DNA of 64,000 nucleotides from Ziziphus jujuba. Its lineage: Eukaryota > Streptophyta > Magnoliopsida > Rosales > Rhamnaceae. The position numbers and the translations under genes are program-made. Shown here piece by piece: positions 33,501 through 46,513 of this stretch. The DNA is taken from contig NC_083390.1 of NCBI RefSeq assembly GCF_031755915.1, forward strand, positions 14,539,001-14,603,000, in the 5' to 3' direction. The notes beneath the pieces are model-generated. The model saw only the letters and a program-made list of their open reading frames with translations, was not told the origin of the DNA and did no database searches. Position 1 is the stretch's first letter. Every line of letters starts with the position of its first letter.

Positions 33501-33940
33501 AAAAAATTTTAAAACTAAAATCAGTGATATATATGATATATATATATATATATAGCTTTTTATGAAACTCTTCTAAAAAAACTGAAGCAGATTTTAAAGT
33601 TATCCCAAAAAAAATATATATATATCTAATGTTTTCTTGTTAGGTGAAAATAAATAAATTAAAGAATCAAATGGAAGGATGGATGAACCATTTGGATAAT
33701 ATTTCAATATTCACGTTTTATCATGTTCTATTAAATAATAATTTATTAATTAAAAGTTTGTGGATTTAGTACCAGAGGTTAATTGAACTCCTATTAAATT
33801 ATTGTATATATAATTAAGTCCAAGTAATATCATATATGGTTAAAATGTATTATATTTTTTAAAAACAAAAAAAAAATTAAAGAAATGTAATATAATTTGC
33901 TTGGATAATGGTTTAATTAATAGATCTTTATCTCTTGATT
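30531..33940. other. intergenic, very AT-rich, short repeats only
   Basis: No coding region seen. It contains a perfect 22-bp palindrome (31464-31485), a 30-bp direct repeat pair near 31923-31981 ('gatgagtgaac..tcatgataaattcata'), a degenerate tandem array (about 32836-33040) and (TA)n near 33523-33553. Confidence 0.6.
32836..33040. repeat. degenerate tandem repeat, about 40-bp unit
   Basis: Roughly five diverged copies of a unit with 'tttaatcgcatatttctgaat' followed by 'acatttaagatat', e.g. starting near 32885, 32925, 32965 and 33000. Copy borders are blurred by substitutions. Confidence 0.5.
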
Positions 33941-34029
33941 ATTTTTTTGGTGAATAGTACCTTGCATTAAGCACAAAAAAGCCTCCAGGAAGGAGGGCTA
34001 CAAACTAAAACCCATGCCCAGACTACATA

Positions 34030-35470
34030 GAGCACAAATGTTTAATATATCACTGGCAAGTCATCTAAATTATAATTATTTAAATAAAAAAATGCAGAGC
34101 CAAAAAAGGCTTTCTTCGTAGGTAAATCAACTAGACCGTTGGCAAATCTAGTATTCCACTTGATAAAGCAATTAAATCTTTGGAACCTTACTCGAATTTC
34201 CAACATCTTATAACAGATGAACCAACTAAAACGAAGCTGTTTGGTCTGTGATTTTCTTCACTACCAAAGCAATATCTAAGGACCATTCAATGCAGTCTTA
34301 ACCTTTGTCTTCTGCGCACATCAAAGCCCATATAATTGCTTAGAACTCTGCTTCATAAGTAGAGTCACATTGAATAGATCTCGAAACTAGAAAGCAAATA
34401 TTTCCATTACTATCATTGACCACAAACGCTATTCTATCCTTTCTATTTAAAAAAGCCACATCAGCATTTAGTTTCCATTGCCTTTAGCTGATGCGGACCA
34501 CCTTTCTTGGAAACCTTGAAAGATCTGTATTGAACAGGACATTTCATAGGATTCATCAACTAGGTTTTCAAACTTTACCATAACTTTGTGAATGGATCTA
34601 GCTCTTTGAAAGCGAATCTCATTTTAGAGAGTCCAGTTAGCATAGAACAATGACGGTAAAAATATAGTGATAAGCTATTTGTCCATCCCACTAAAATAAT
34701 TATTTGCTTTTGGCTCAATGCAAAACTCCACCATATCTTGAACGGAATTAACATTTCACAGGTCAATCTTACAACCCCATTTGCTGGCAAAGGCCAATAT
34801 TCTAACCCTTTGGAAATTCTTAAACACATGAAAAGCTTAATCTACTTCAACTCCACATAAATCGTAGGATAGACCTTCACCTCTAAGTCTGGCAGTCGAC
34901 AACTCCTTAGAAGGAATTATATTTGAGAGTATCTTCCATAAGAAAAGTTTAAGTCTTTCATGAATTTTAAGCTGCCATGGCTTTTTCTAACAATTAGAAT
35001 TTCCCGAAGGAGGATAATTCCTAAACTTCAAATTGAAACAACTACTCATAAAGATCGATCCAAAGAAGTTTATCCTGATACGAAATCATCGATCATTCTA
35101 AATTTAAGATAGCATTAGTTGAGTATTCATCGTAAAAAGATCTAATGAGATTTTCATTCCAAAAGTTAGAATCAGGATCCCAAAATTTGTAAACTCTTTT
35201 CTAATCACTTAAAACAACTCCATCTTTGGCCATCAGGCTTTTATTAGGTAGTCCCGGAAGCCAAGAATTGCTCCAAATATTAATGGTAGCTTTATTGCCT
35301 ATTTTAAAACACAATCCACTCTTAATAATGTATCTAGCACTTTAAATTCCTTACTATATCTAAAAAGCTTCTCGTTTCAGCTTACATTTAAAAAAGGAGT
35401 CTCCTTTTAGATATTTGGCAGTAAAAATTCTTATCCAAAATTTATCCTTACCAAAAGCTAAATTCCAGGT
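34030..35470 (-). pseudogene. LINE zinc-finger linker and RNase H-like tail, broken
   Basis: Follows the polymerase. 'FGKDKFWIRIFTAKYLKGDS' (about 35450-35390) is the usual post-RT segment, and the zf-RVT-like region is around 34870-34575. The last readable part (about 34485-34310) gives 'WKLNADVAFLNRKDRIAFVV', 'NDSNGNICFLVSRSIQCDST' and 'YEAEF*AIIWAL', matching an RNase H fold of the RVT_3 type, with a D in the first catalytic position and a glutamate in 'EAEF'. Such an RNase H tail is known in one lineage of plant LINEs. Confidence 0.68.
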
Positions 35471-35478
35471 AAGTTTTA

Positions 35479-36990
35479 CTAGAAAGGACAAATTAATGTA
35501 TCTGAACCTCCAAACTCTTTGGGCTTACAGATGTCATTCCAAGCTTTGAGAGCTAGGAACCCAGTTGAATTTGGTTTAACTTCACATGAAAATTTCCTTG
35601 CCACAGCATCTAACTCATCGCAAACTCCTCTAGGGACTTTAAAGGTTACTATTGAATAAATGGGTAATGCTTGGACTATTAATTTGAACAGAGTAACTTT
35701 GCCTGCTTTTGAAAGTACCTGCTTATTCCATCCCTCCAATCTGTATCAAACACGTTCTTTAAGTTCAATGAACTCCTTCAATTTGTTCTATCCAAGTATC
35801 AAAGAGTTTCCCAAGTAAACCGAATTTGGACCCTTCTTCCTAAAACCTAGAATTCCCTTAATGGTTCTCTTGTCCCGTCTGCTCATATTCTTTGAGAAAA
35901 AGATATTTGACTTGTCTGCATGGGCCTGTTAGCCATACCACTCATAGTATTTCTTCGAACATTCATCCATTACCTTTTCCTCTTGCGGATTTGCCTTACA
36001 CATTATAAGCAAGTCATCTGCATACATTAGATGAGTTACAACTAGAGTGTTTTTAGAGATTTTGATTTCGTAAATTTTTCTTTTTTCTTCATTCATTTTG
36101 AGTAACCTAATTAAGAACCCATAATAGAGAAGCAATAAAGGGTCTCATTGCTTCAACCATTTATCCAGTGTAAACAATCCATAAATTTCCCCATTAAAAA
36201 GGAGCGAGTAGTGCACCAAACAAACACAACTATGGGTTATCCTTCGGAACTCTTCAGAGAAGTCCTAGGATTTCAAACCCTATTCGAATTCCTATTCAAC
36301 TCTATCGTAAGTTTTCCTTAGGTCAATCTTCATCATCATAAGGCATTTCTTCCTTTTATGAGACTTAATTTTATTCATGACTTCTTAAGCCACCACCATA
36401 TATTCAGCAATCTAGTAGCCCTAAACAAAAGCCCTTTAATTGGAGAAAATTATCCTTTTCAACAAGTTACGAAACCTTCCCAACAAAATTTTTGAAACAA
36501 TCTTATATGTAAAATTACAAAGGCTTATTGTCCTACAGTGATTAAAATTTAGTGGGTCTTTTTTTTTTTGGAGTAAAAATAATTAAAGTTGAGTTAACAC
36601 TCAAAGGAATATTTAAAGTCCTAAAACATTCCTGAATGAAGCTAATCACTCTCTCCTTTACTATGTTCTTTTTAAAGAAAATTCTAGAAAAGCCATTTAG
36701 AATCGGGCTTTTTAATGGGTGTAGACTCTAGACCATTTCTTTAATCTCGTTGGCTGATGGATTCTAACAAAGGCAACATTATCTGCTTCTAAAATAAAAT
36801 GGTCACCTAATGGTTGAATTTCTTCTAAGTCTGTAGCATGTGAAAAAAACATTAAATTTTTATCACCTTCTTTCAGCCATATGTCTTTACATTTCTGTCG
36901 CACTATGGATTCCCAACGTGATCTTTGAATTATCAAATCTTTTAGCACTAATTTTTTTTTGAAGTTGTCTCCTTATTGTTGAGCTTCATT
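35479..36990 (-). pseudogene. LINE reverse transcriptase, broken
   Basis: Starts with 'IQRSRWESIVRQKCKDIWLK', 'EGDKNLMFFSHATD' (36930-36840), the standard plant L1 entry motif. The catalytic box is present: 'THLMYADDLLIMCKANPQEE', with YADD at 36024-36013. Downstream 35739-35479 reads 'MEGWNKQVLSKAGKVTLFKL', 'VQALPIYSIVTFKVPRGVCD', the conserved C-terminal thumb region. Stops and shifts interrupt between these segments. Confidence 0.83.
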
Positions 36991-36999
36991 TATCTCCTC

Positions 37000-37870
37000 C
37001 TCAAGAGATTTAATACGAAGATGTGCATACCCAAAATATTTTTTGTTCCATCTCTGAAGGGCCCTGGAAGTATTCCTCAAACTCCTCTTTTACTTGTGAC
37101 ATCTCATACATGGCTTCCACTTCTCATTCTAGACTTCTTCACCACTTTATGGCTTGTCTGATTAGAGATCCAAGCTTTAAAAAATCTAAAAGGCCTATTA
37201 CATCTATTCTCAACTCCTTCAGAGTGAATTACAATCAGGTAATAATCCGACTCCTCAAAGTTAAGGTGTTCCGTAGTGGCAAGGGAGTTCACTTCCATCC
37301 AATATTCATTTACAATGGCTCGATCTAACCTTTCTTTAATAGCTGCTTAGCCTTTTTGACCAATAACCTAGATAAACCTTCCTCCATAAAATCCCAAGTC
37401 AACTCATCCCACAAAATCCATAAAATCCTTCAAAAGCAGCCTCCTTTCCCATATATTTTGACATTTTTTTTCATTGTTTTGTCTAAAATCTCATTGAAAT
37501 CGCCGTAGATAAGCTAAGAATCCTTATTAATAGCTACAATTTGTCCACAATTCTCTCAAAAGTCCTTTTTTTCTTCGAGATAAGGAGTCTTATGACAAAT
37601 AAACAAACTCTAAGAGGTCTCCAAGTCCTCTCCAATAATGTTTTCACAAATAATCTTCTTTGATCTCCATGTAATTTCTAAGTTGACATATTCTACCCGT
37701 ATCAAACATAATCCACCCATAGAGCCATTGGCCTCCACAATCTCCATATTGAAAATACCAAGGCTCCTATAGACTCTTTCTAATTGCTTTCTCCCTCCTT
37801 TAGTCTCACAAAGGAAGACACGATTCAGTTTATACTTTCTCATCATATTTTTTTTAGACATTTAGAACTT
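37000..37870 (-). pseudogene. LINE apurinic-type endonuclease, broken
   Basis: The piece at 37861-37610 reads 'YKLNRVFLCETKGGRKQLER', containing the catalytic glutamate region, then 'ANGSMGGLCLIRVEYVNLEI'. Near 37515-37490 'LIYGDFNEIL' is the diagnostic G-D-F-N-E box, and 'IKERLDRAIVNEYWMEV' near 37330-37280 follows. The end segment 'LNFEESDYYLIVIHSEGVEN' occupies the place of the usual SDH motif, with His replaced. The domain nicks target DNA during insertion. Several stops make it dead. Confidence 0.75.
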
Positions 37871-38129
37871 TTAGCCGTCAAAGACCTCTATAATTCTCAG
37901 ACAAATTAGTCAAGGATGCTTGAAAGGTATGATGAGGCCTCCTTCTTGGACTACTAAAAATCCAATTGGTGTCTCGAGGACGTCTCCGCCCCATCCTTAG
38001 TCCATTCCTTTTGGGCTGGTTACCTCGCTTCTCTTTTTCACGATCAAGTTTGCCTTGCCTCTTTGTTTCGACTTTAAGGGTTTGAGCTGTTTCTATGTGT
38101 TTTTGAAGTATCATTACACTTGGCTCCTT

Positions 38130-39543
38130 CCTAATTTAGAGATCAGAAATATTAATCTTGGCCACCTACTCTGACCATATACTCACATGCCTTTTGAGTT
38201 AGGCTAAAGAAGTCTCTTCCTTTGAACTCTACTCTTGAGATTCCTCATCTGCTTCTAAAATACTTCTTTTTGATGACCCAATCAACTCAATAGGAGCTGA
38301 CCTTTTATTGGCTAGATAAGGCCTAATTTCTCTAATATGACTTGCTTTCGTACTTGAAGCCCTTTCAATAGTAACTGAACCTAAACCAAAGTGTTTAAGT
38401 ATACTTTGGTCCACTAGGCTAATGTCTCATCTCTCACAAGTCTGTGAAGTTGAGATATAAGATGAAATAATTAAAGCCCATAGGACAAGGATTAATAGAT
38501 CAAAATTGTTGCTTTCAACTCTTTGCCAGACTATCCATTGCAATTTTGCATCAATGATCAAATCAAAGCTTTTGAGGGTAAGACTTAGAGCTTCAAGCTT
38601 TAGGCATATGGCCTTACCTACTCTAAATTCTTTCTCCAACTTTACAGACCTACTCTTGCTAGCTCCCTGCCTCTTCTCCTCCAACGCCACTAGTCTATCA
38701 TAGAGTGTCTCGTCAAGAGAAATTTTCTTGGTAATTACTCCACAATTAGCTTCAAATTGAATCTTTTCTCTAACCATCCTCGTCCTTGCATTTTTCAATT
38801 CTGGTGGATTGACAAAACAAAGACTTTCTGGGTTCTCCGACTACAACTAGGGGCCATATAACCGAGCCTCAATCCTATTGTCAGTTCTGATCATAACTGG
38901 CTTCTCAAACTGACATTTCCCGATAATATGAAAGATTAAACCGCATTTACAACAGAATTCCTCAAGCCTCTCATACTTGAATTGAACTTAAAATTTAGTG
39001 TCATTGGTACGTTCTTAAAAAAGCCTGCAGAAATTGAATTTTCCACATCAATATCCATCTTGAACCTCAAAGTCTCTGTGCTAAAACATAGCTCCAATTA
39101 ATCATCTCCTTATGGACATTTTCAAGTCTTTCCCCCAATATGTTTATTATATCTTTATATAATAAACTGAGGGTAGGCCATGGACTTGCACTACAAAAGT
39201 GGAGAAATTAATGGATACCTCAAAAATTATCAACTCTACAGCCATTCTTTTAACACCAAGTGAGCACCATTTAGCGATCAAGGCCTTCCACAAAAGATGG
39301 TCTTTTTGTTTTTCAAATTACTAAAAAAGAACTTGAATATATTTTCATATATTTTCTCAATTTAGACTTTAGACCTCAGCATCCACGTTTGAGCAATAAT
39401 TTCTGAAATTGTAAGCCTATGAAAACTCTTTGCCATGAGAATCTTCCCATGAAAAATCCTATTGGACACCTCTACATTTGACTTCCCTTTCGGCTTCGAA
39501 AAGAGTTATGGAGATCTAGAACTCTATTATGATCCTCTTCCAT
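38130..39543 (-). pseudogene. LINE ORF1 (nucleic-acid-binding), broken
   Basis: Begins 'MEEDHNRVLDLHNSFRSRKG' at 39543, then a stop. Pieces of a DUF4283-like region follow, e.g. 'NRIFHGKILMAKSFHRLTIS' near 39480-39400. The knuckle at about 38960-38915 reads CCKCGLIFHIIGKC, with CxxCxxxxHxxxxC ligands intact. After it 'NPPELKNARTRMVREKIQFE' (about 38810-38750) starts a 123-codon charged stretch. This layout (DUF4283 plus zinc knuckle) is normal for plant L1 ORF1 proteins, which coat the element RNA. Confidence 0.68.
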
Positions 39544-39660
39544 CACTTTTAAGAAGACAAACACTAAACTACCAAAAGTAAAAACCGCAAGTAAAAAAGA
39601 AAACAAACGAAAGGGAATCTGCATTAGATCCCTAGATGGCAGATTTGTCAAGGACCTAGA

Positions 39661-42600
39661 TTGCCATGGATGCTTGTTGTTTCAGTTCCAATCTATTTGT
39701 GAAAATAGTTCTTGCCCTTCACTCATTGCTGCAAGTCCCATTTGTTTATCTCTTGACTAGATACTTTGATGATGCTCTAAGTAATATGATTTGTCAATCT
39801 AATTGTTAGAATGAATTTTTAAAGAGTATACATTTAAATACTGTTGCCTTGAGGCGAGGCAATCCAAAACTGCTTTGAAGTTAATATATATGAGACACTG
39901 GGCAATGTTTGGAAAGGAAAAGGAAAGATAAAGTAGAGAGGATTTTGATTTTTAGTACTTGGCTTATAAAAGAGATAGAAAAAAAAAAAATTTAATCGTA
40001 GTGTATTGTCCTATATTTTAATTAGATTGCATATTAGGCATTTAAATTTAAAACATTTCACATCAAATACTTGATTTATAATTTGTTTCATATTAGGCTT
40101 TCAAATGTTAAATCAATTACTAAAGACTTTAAAAATTGATAAAATTAATTAGTTTTCTCATTAATCAATTAAGTGATTTTTAAGAAATAGTCAATTTTTT
40201 CAATTTTAAAATTTGTACTGATTAATTTGGAAACTGATGGTTTAATATGGAACAAATTATAAATTAAAAGCTTATATAATGTAAAACATTTTAAACTTGA
40301 ACGTCAGGCATAAGAGAATTTATTTATTTTTTTCGCACAACCATTTATAGAGCTTTCATCTTGCTAATTGGGAAGTATCTGGTAAAATTGGAAGGAGTAA
40401 TGGAGTATTGTCTGACGGGGTCACTGACTTTCAGGCCCGTCCCCCTTCTCGACAAGCACGCTTTTTTACCTTTTTTTTTTAATGAGTATTCATTTGAATC
40501 ATCTTGTTTTACAATTCAGAATCATTATTTGTAAACTAGGATCCATGCTGTACTTTAAATTTTTTTAAATATTTAATATTATTTATGTATTAATTATCTA
40601 CTTGTTTTAATAATTGTACAGATATTATATAGTTTTAAAATATTATATTTAAAACTCAAAAAGTCAATGTTAACTTGTATACATTGTGATTACGCCTAAT
40701 CTTTCTTAGGAAAAAAAATTGTCCGACCTTAATCTTTTGCTTACATCTATTTCAACTTCTTGGTTCTTGTATGTCATTTTTCTTCTGTTGTTTTGTTTTG
40801 TCTCTTCTTTTTGTCTTTTAAAAGGACTTTTCTTTTATATATTACAAAATAAATAAAAGAACTTACTGCCCTTTGATTATTACTATTATTATTTTTTTTT
40901 TAACAAAAACTTATTAACCTTTTTTGGTTATATGTATAGAAAAAAAAAATTTGAGATGGTGCAAAAATAAATGTCATGTATAATTATGTTAATATGAAAA
41001 TCCAGCATTGGATTTATATATTGGATTTTCCTTTAGGTTAATTTTCTTTTATATATTTATAGGAGTACTCCAAAATGTGTGTAAACCTTCATATTCATAT
41101 TCAAGTTGTTTGAATATCGAAAAAAAAAAAAAAAAAAGCAACTTGTTTGGATATTTAGATTCTAGATAACATGCGCATTTTTCAAAACCAGACAAAAAGC
41201 CTCTTCGTTTTTCAAACGTTTTCTTGGAAAAGGAAGCCATAAATCTCCAAACTATACGTTGACAAAAGCAACAGTTTTATAGTAATAAGATAATAAGTTT
41301 TAAGAGAAGAATATGAAAGTTGCATATTGGTACAAGAGAAAGACAACAGAGGGAAATTTCACCCCCAAAAACAAAAAAAACAAAAAAAAACAACAGCAAG
41401 AGGGAAATTAATAAAGAATACTGAGGGTTAAGGGCCAGTTAATCCAAACTTTTAGCTCTTGTTTTTTGGGGCTAAGAAATGGATTCCATTGAAATTAAAA
41501 GGAGGCCTAACTGAAAAAAGACAGTAGGCACCAAAATAATAATAATAATAATAAAACAAAAACAAAGTTCAAGGATCATAATGAAGATCCTGAAGAATAC
41601 AAAGGGTTAAGAGGCAAATTTGCCATAATGGAATCAAAATCAGTTCTACCAATAATTCGAGAATCTAATCCCCACTTAGGCTACGTTTTTTGTAGATCTA
41701 GGAACCCAACTAAAGCAAGAATTAAAAGCAAGTCTAAGTTCATGAATACTTATAATACTTATAGTATAGGCCTTCCCAAAGCCAAACCTTTAGCTTTGAG
41801 ATCAATTATATTATAGTATATATTCTATTAATATTATTATTTTTTATGCATTTATATTATATACATAAATTGATCGTTAAGAGATATCTTCAGCTTATTC
41901 TGAAATTCTAGGAAACAAATGGACACATTCGTTAAGAAGGAGATCTGCATGTTTTTATGTAATGTAATTGACTATTTCTAGGATTCACTTTTCTATACAA
42001 TTTATATTTCTAAAATTGAAAAAAACAAAAAAAGATTTAATATGCAAAAACCAAATGGGTTGTACAACAAATAAATAAAAATCAGTTTATTAATGATTTG
42101 GACACCCACATTAATATTATTATGTTTTTCAGAATAAACTGCAAAGATATCAATTTTTTTTTAAAATAAAAATAAATAATATATATATATATATATATAC
42201 ATAGAGTAGTGCTTTTGAGGGTCAATTCATTGAATGTGTATGCAGATTTTTAAATTTGCATGTCAAATACGAAAGCAAAGGTCATCTCCAAATAAAAAAC
42301 AAGAAGGTCTTAATTTTTCTTTTTTTGATTGGACTAAATACCCGATGAAATTTTGCGTTTTTCGCACCTTGCTCCTTAATTTTTTTTTTTTTTCTTGGCA
42401 TTTAACCACTTAACCCCTTAAACTTGAATACGTGTTGTACTGTAAAAACCTTAATTATTTTCCATCAATTTCTTGACGAAAAACGCATGTATAAGGTACG
42501 TGGAGGGGTATGATTGTCATTTTATTGTGCGGGCTTAATTAATGGAAGAGGTCAAAGTTCAAAATTTATATAGTCTAAAAGGGTGACAATGTCAAAATTT

Positions 42601-43506
42601 CAAAAAATATGTATCTAAATTAAAATTGATGGTAAAAAAAAATAATAAAAATAGTTCCTATTGATACTAAAAAAAAAAACAAAAAAAAAACTACAAAAGT
42701 AAATTCTTCTTCATAAAGAATTATATGTTTACAAATAAATATATAATAAATTCTTCTTCATAAAGAATTGGGAAAATCGAATCAATAATAAAACAAATAT
42801 AAAAAATAATTCGTTGACATTAATTTGTATAAAAAGTCAAATAAACAATTTAAAAATATAAAAATATAATTTACCAACGCATAAAAAATATAAAATTTAA
42901 AATGTGAGAGAGAATATAATATTTAAATCTTAGAAATTCCATATTATAATGAACTTAAATTTATAAAGTTATCACTGACAAATAAAATAGTACTAATATA
43001 TATATATATATATGGACAAAAATAGAAGGAAATTTGTTTGATTTCTATTAATATTTAAGACATAGTTGGTGTTATTATACTTAACAAGATAAAACAAATA
43101 TGAAGACTAAAATTTTTCTTCCCATCTTAGAGGGATTTTTGAGTAGCCGGCTATTAAAAAAAATAAAAAATCAAATGTATGTATTTTAACATTTTTAAAA
43201 AGCTAAGTATCTGTATTATATTTTTTCAGTTACAATTATTTTAAAATTTCTCTTACTTTTAGAATAGGTATATTGTACTTGTTTCTTAAATATTTATACA
43301 GCTTTTATAAAGAAATATAATTTTTTTTAAAAATCAAATTTTGTACATATTTTTCAATTCTAGTTAGTTTTATTCAATATTGTTTTCTATTCTTTTATTA
43401 CTTTGTTTTGAAATTATATTTTTCTTATTACTAGTAAATATTTTAAATAATTATTTGTGCAGCTTTTTTAAGTTTCAACACTCAATATTTTTTAATTTAT
43501 AGGTTT
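39661..43506. other. intergenic, AT-rich, no gene recognised
   Basis: Scattered homopolymers and (TA)n tracts (42179-42200, 42990-43012). The segment about 42330-42600 ('aaggtacgtggaggggta' and T15 run) looks like a short dispersed repeat but I could not define its ends. A pair of 23-bp direct repeats, 'ttcttcttcataaagaatt', lies near 42704 and 42751. ORF-like stretches are under 65 codons and without motifs. Confidence 0.55.
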
Positions 43507-44402
43507 TTTTTTTTTTGACAAATGTTGATGTACATTTTTTAAATTTTAGCACGATTGCTTCCTAAATTATGTAAAATTTGCATTTTGGTTCCCTTAGCAG
43601 TTTTCATAATAAAATGACCATCAATGCCCCTTTATGTACCATTTATGTGTGTCTGCAGTACAGCAATTAACAAAAATAATTAAATTCTCATTGTTAAAAG
43701 TGTAAATGAGCCGAATTGAGCAAAATATTACAATTTTAAAGCTCTGGTCCATAATTTTTGAAGTGATCAAACTCAGCTCAAGTATATTAAATTTTGAAAT
43801 TTGTTATTTAAATAAGTTCGTTTATAAAAAAATCGAGTTTAATTTGATTCAGCTCGTTTTAAGATAATAGTTTAAAAAATTAAATATTTAATTTATTAAT
43901 TTTTCATCATTAAATTATTAACATATTTCATTTGTTTTTATTAAAGTTATTTTAACATATTCCATTTATTTTATTAAAATTACTTTTATAAAATTAACTA
44001 TTAACTATATTATTTACATATTATAAGCATTTATATTATTAAATTAATAATTATTCTACATGATTAAATTAATAATATAATATATAAATATGTATATAAA
44101 TATAAACTCGACTATTTACGAACTACTTAAGATCAATTTGCACATATTTAAGTTTTTAATTTTTGTTCAAGATTGCTTCATATATATATATATTTTTTTT
44201 TGCAAACCTAATTCGAACATGCTAAACTCAAGTCGATCACAAGTCAATTTCAAACAATTCAAATCTATTTATAACCTTATTTATGGTGCAATCCGTATTC
44301 AAGTTCTAGGGACTAAATGCGAAGAACAAAAGGTTTAAAACCAAAATGCTAAAACTGATAAAATTTAAGAGGCATTTGGGTCAATCATTCTTTCAAAAAA
44401 AT
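43507..44402. repeat. decayed inverted-repeat element with inner repeat
   Basis: The left end (43510-43598) and the right end (44310-44400) are imperfect reverse complements sharing a T7 or A7 edge, 'aaattttagca', and 'gcattttggttc'/'accaaaatgc'. Between them, 43700-43860 and 44095-44260 hold 'gagctgaa/ctcgatt'-like sequence, suggesting a second repeat inside. No coding capacity seen. Looks like an old non-autonomous DNA element; boundaries approximate. Confidence 0.4.
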
Positions 44403-44916
44403 AAAAAAATAAAAATTGAAAGCAAAGAATCAAATTTGACCCGTGAATATTGCCACTCTCATTTGCCTTTCAGTTTTTAAGGCTTCCTATTATTATTTTT
44501 TAGTAGGCTTTTGGGAGACATGTGAACATCGATGCCCGTGACTATACTGTATAAGCTTCGCATTTGTTTGTCTTCCGCCGTCTAGGTCTTTGGTATTGTC
44601 ATAAAAAAATTTAAAAAAAATTAAAAAAAAAAATTTATAAGTAGACTAAAAACCCTTGAAATTATTTACAATCTATAACGAAACATTGATAAGTGCAAGA
44701 CATCTACTTAGCCAGAAAAAAATAAAAAGTGTGCAAGACAACTGTAGCATCAAGTTGTTGATCTTTTGACAACTATGTTTCAAATAATAATGGAAGTTAT
44801 GGTAATAATGTGGCAATTACTATTGATGGTTACCGAGCAAAAAATCACTATGAATGTTTGTCACATTTTCAATTAAATTATTAATTGAGTTATTTCTCAT
44901 TATACATTTTGGTTTT

Positions 44917-44970
<54 letters not shown>

Positions 44971-46065
44971 TTTCTCATGTCAGTGACACTTGATTCATCA
45001 GTTCAATTTGGAAGACAGTGCAAGACTTTATGTGTGTAATAAATATTTATAAGACTATGAGAAATTATTTATTTAAAAAGGTTATTAATTTGTTAATAAA
45101 TGAATAATTTATTATTTTATTGATTAATACATATTTATTAATTTAAAAAGAAATTTATAATACTTTTATGAAATAATTTTGCTTACTATATAATATATAT
45201 TAATAAAAAAAAGATTAATTGGGCTTGACCAAATTTACAATCACGGAATTTATCACCCTTTAATCAACAAATAAAGAAAAAATAATCAATATATAGAATT
45301 TTATCATAGAAAATAATTTATAAATGGAAGGAATATTGATAAATGTAAAGAAAACTGCTGTTTAGTTGGCTAACTAGTTAACTCTCTACTCATGAAAAAT
45401 TGTGGATCAACTAATAATTTTTATTTCAAATCTTTTTTTTTTCTTGTACATTTTAAAACAAACTAAAAACTTTAGATTGCACATTTTTATTACATATTAT
45501 AAATGTTTATATATATTATTTATTTTTTTTACAAATTTAATTAATTATTAATTTTATATATTCAATGGATTCTAAAAGATTTTTAAAAAATTATTATCTT
45601 ATGCATTTAGCATATTTATTCATTTACTATAAGGGTTCAAGTTGGAATTAAATAATTTTATTTATTTAAAAAGATTATTCGTTTAACAAAGATTCATTTA
45701 TCAAGGTTTTACTTTTTGTATACACACAAAATGTGAGAATTTTGTGAGGAACAATTTAAAGGTAATCCTATATGAGTCTTACATGTCAACCCACATTATC
45801 TAAACAATGATGTATCATTTAAAATTTTTTATTTTTATAAAATAAAACCTAGATAAAGGAAAACATCCTATAAATATGTGTGGGATTCACTATTAACTCT
45901 TATTAATGATTGATCAACTTTTTAAATTTAGATAAATTTATTTTTAATTATATAGTAGTAAATATGACATGTTTCTATTCATAAATTCCTCATTAAATTT
46001 TTACCATATCAAAATTATATATATATATATATACAAAATAGACTATTTAACAATATATAAGTAAC
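44403..46065. other. intergenic, AT-rich
   Basis: Nothing coding. Contains the long TG microsatellite at 44921-44968. The segment 45745-45950 resembles 47935-48120 in order of motifs and may be a copy of the same dispersed repeat. Confidence 0.55.
44921..44968. repeat. (TG)24 microsatellite
   Basis: 48 bp of uninterrupted TG, the longest perfect dinucleotide run in the window. Confidence 0.97.
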
Positions 46066-46310
46066 ATATTAAGTGAGATTAACTCAGTTGGTAAACTATT
46101 TATATTTATGACTGAAATGTTATAGATTCAAGATATTGAATGAAGAAAAATTATTGTAAATATTAAAAAAATAAATATAATCAACATTTAGTATATAAAA
46201 ATACAAAAGACACAAAATTATACATTATTGTAAATGTTAAAAAAACAAAGTATAAGCAACATCTAGTGCATAAAAATATAAAATACACAAAACTATAACT
46301 AAACATTTTA
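46066..46310 (+). repeat. tRNA-like SINE candidate followed by a duplicated segment
   Basis: 'TAACTCAGTTGG' (46080-46091) differs by one base from the consensus tRNA A box, and 'tagattcaaga' about 40 bp downstream resembles a weak B box, the RNA polymerase III promoter pair of plant SINEs. The following 46140-46305 is a tandem duplicate of about 78 bp ('tattgtaaatrttaaaaaaa' then 'caacatytagt'). No tRNA fold could be drawn, so it is a relic at best. Confidence 0.35.
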
Positions 46311-46371
46311 GTTTTAGTTATGATTAGACTGTGAAATTTTAAGTAACTCATATAATCTATATAAAATTATA

Positions 46372-46503
46372 AGTGTTATATATTTAGATAACTTAAAGAA
46401 GAGACAAGTAACTTACACTTATATATTTAGATAACTTAAAAAAAAAAGACAAGTAACTTACACTTATATATTTAAATAACTTAAAAAAAAGACAAATAAC
46501 TTT
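46372..46503. repeat. minisatellite, about 43-bp unit, three copies
   Basis: Three adjacent copies of a unit containing 'tatatatttagataacttaa', A/G run, then 'gacaagtaacttacact'. Copies differ by few bases and by the A-run length. A partial fourth copy lies near 46618-46655. Confidence 0.85.
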
Positions 46504-46513
46504 TAAAAAGTAT

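Larger units (their letters stand above)
33943..39660 (-). mobile_element. plant L1-type LINE, decayed
   Basis: A non-LTR retrotransposon on the minus strand. From 39543 downward it reads ORF1 with a CCHC knuckle, then an endonuclease, reverse transcriptase, a cysteine/tryptophan-rich linker region and an RNase H-like tail, and ends in a short A run at about 33950-33943. No LTRs flank it. Stops and frameshifts are frequent in every domain. Length (about 5.7 kb) is near the usual full length for plant L1 elements, so it was probably inserted complete. The outer 5' limit is approximate and no clear target duplication was identified. Confidence 0.85.
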
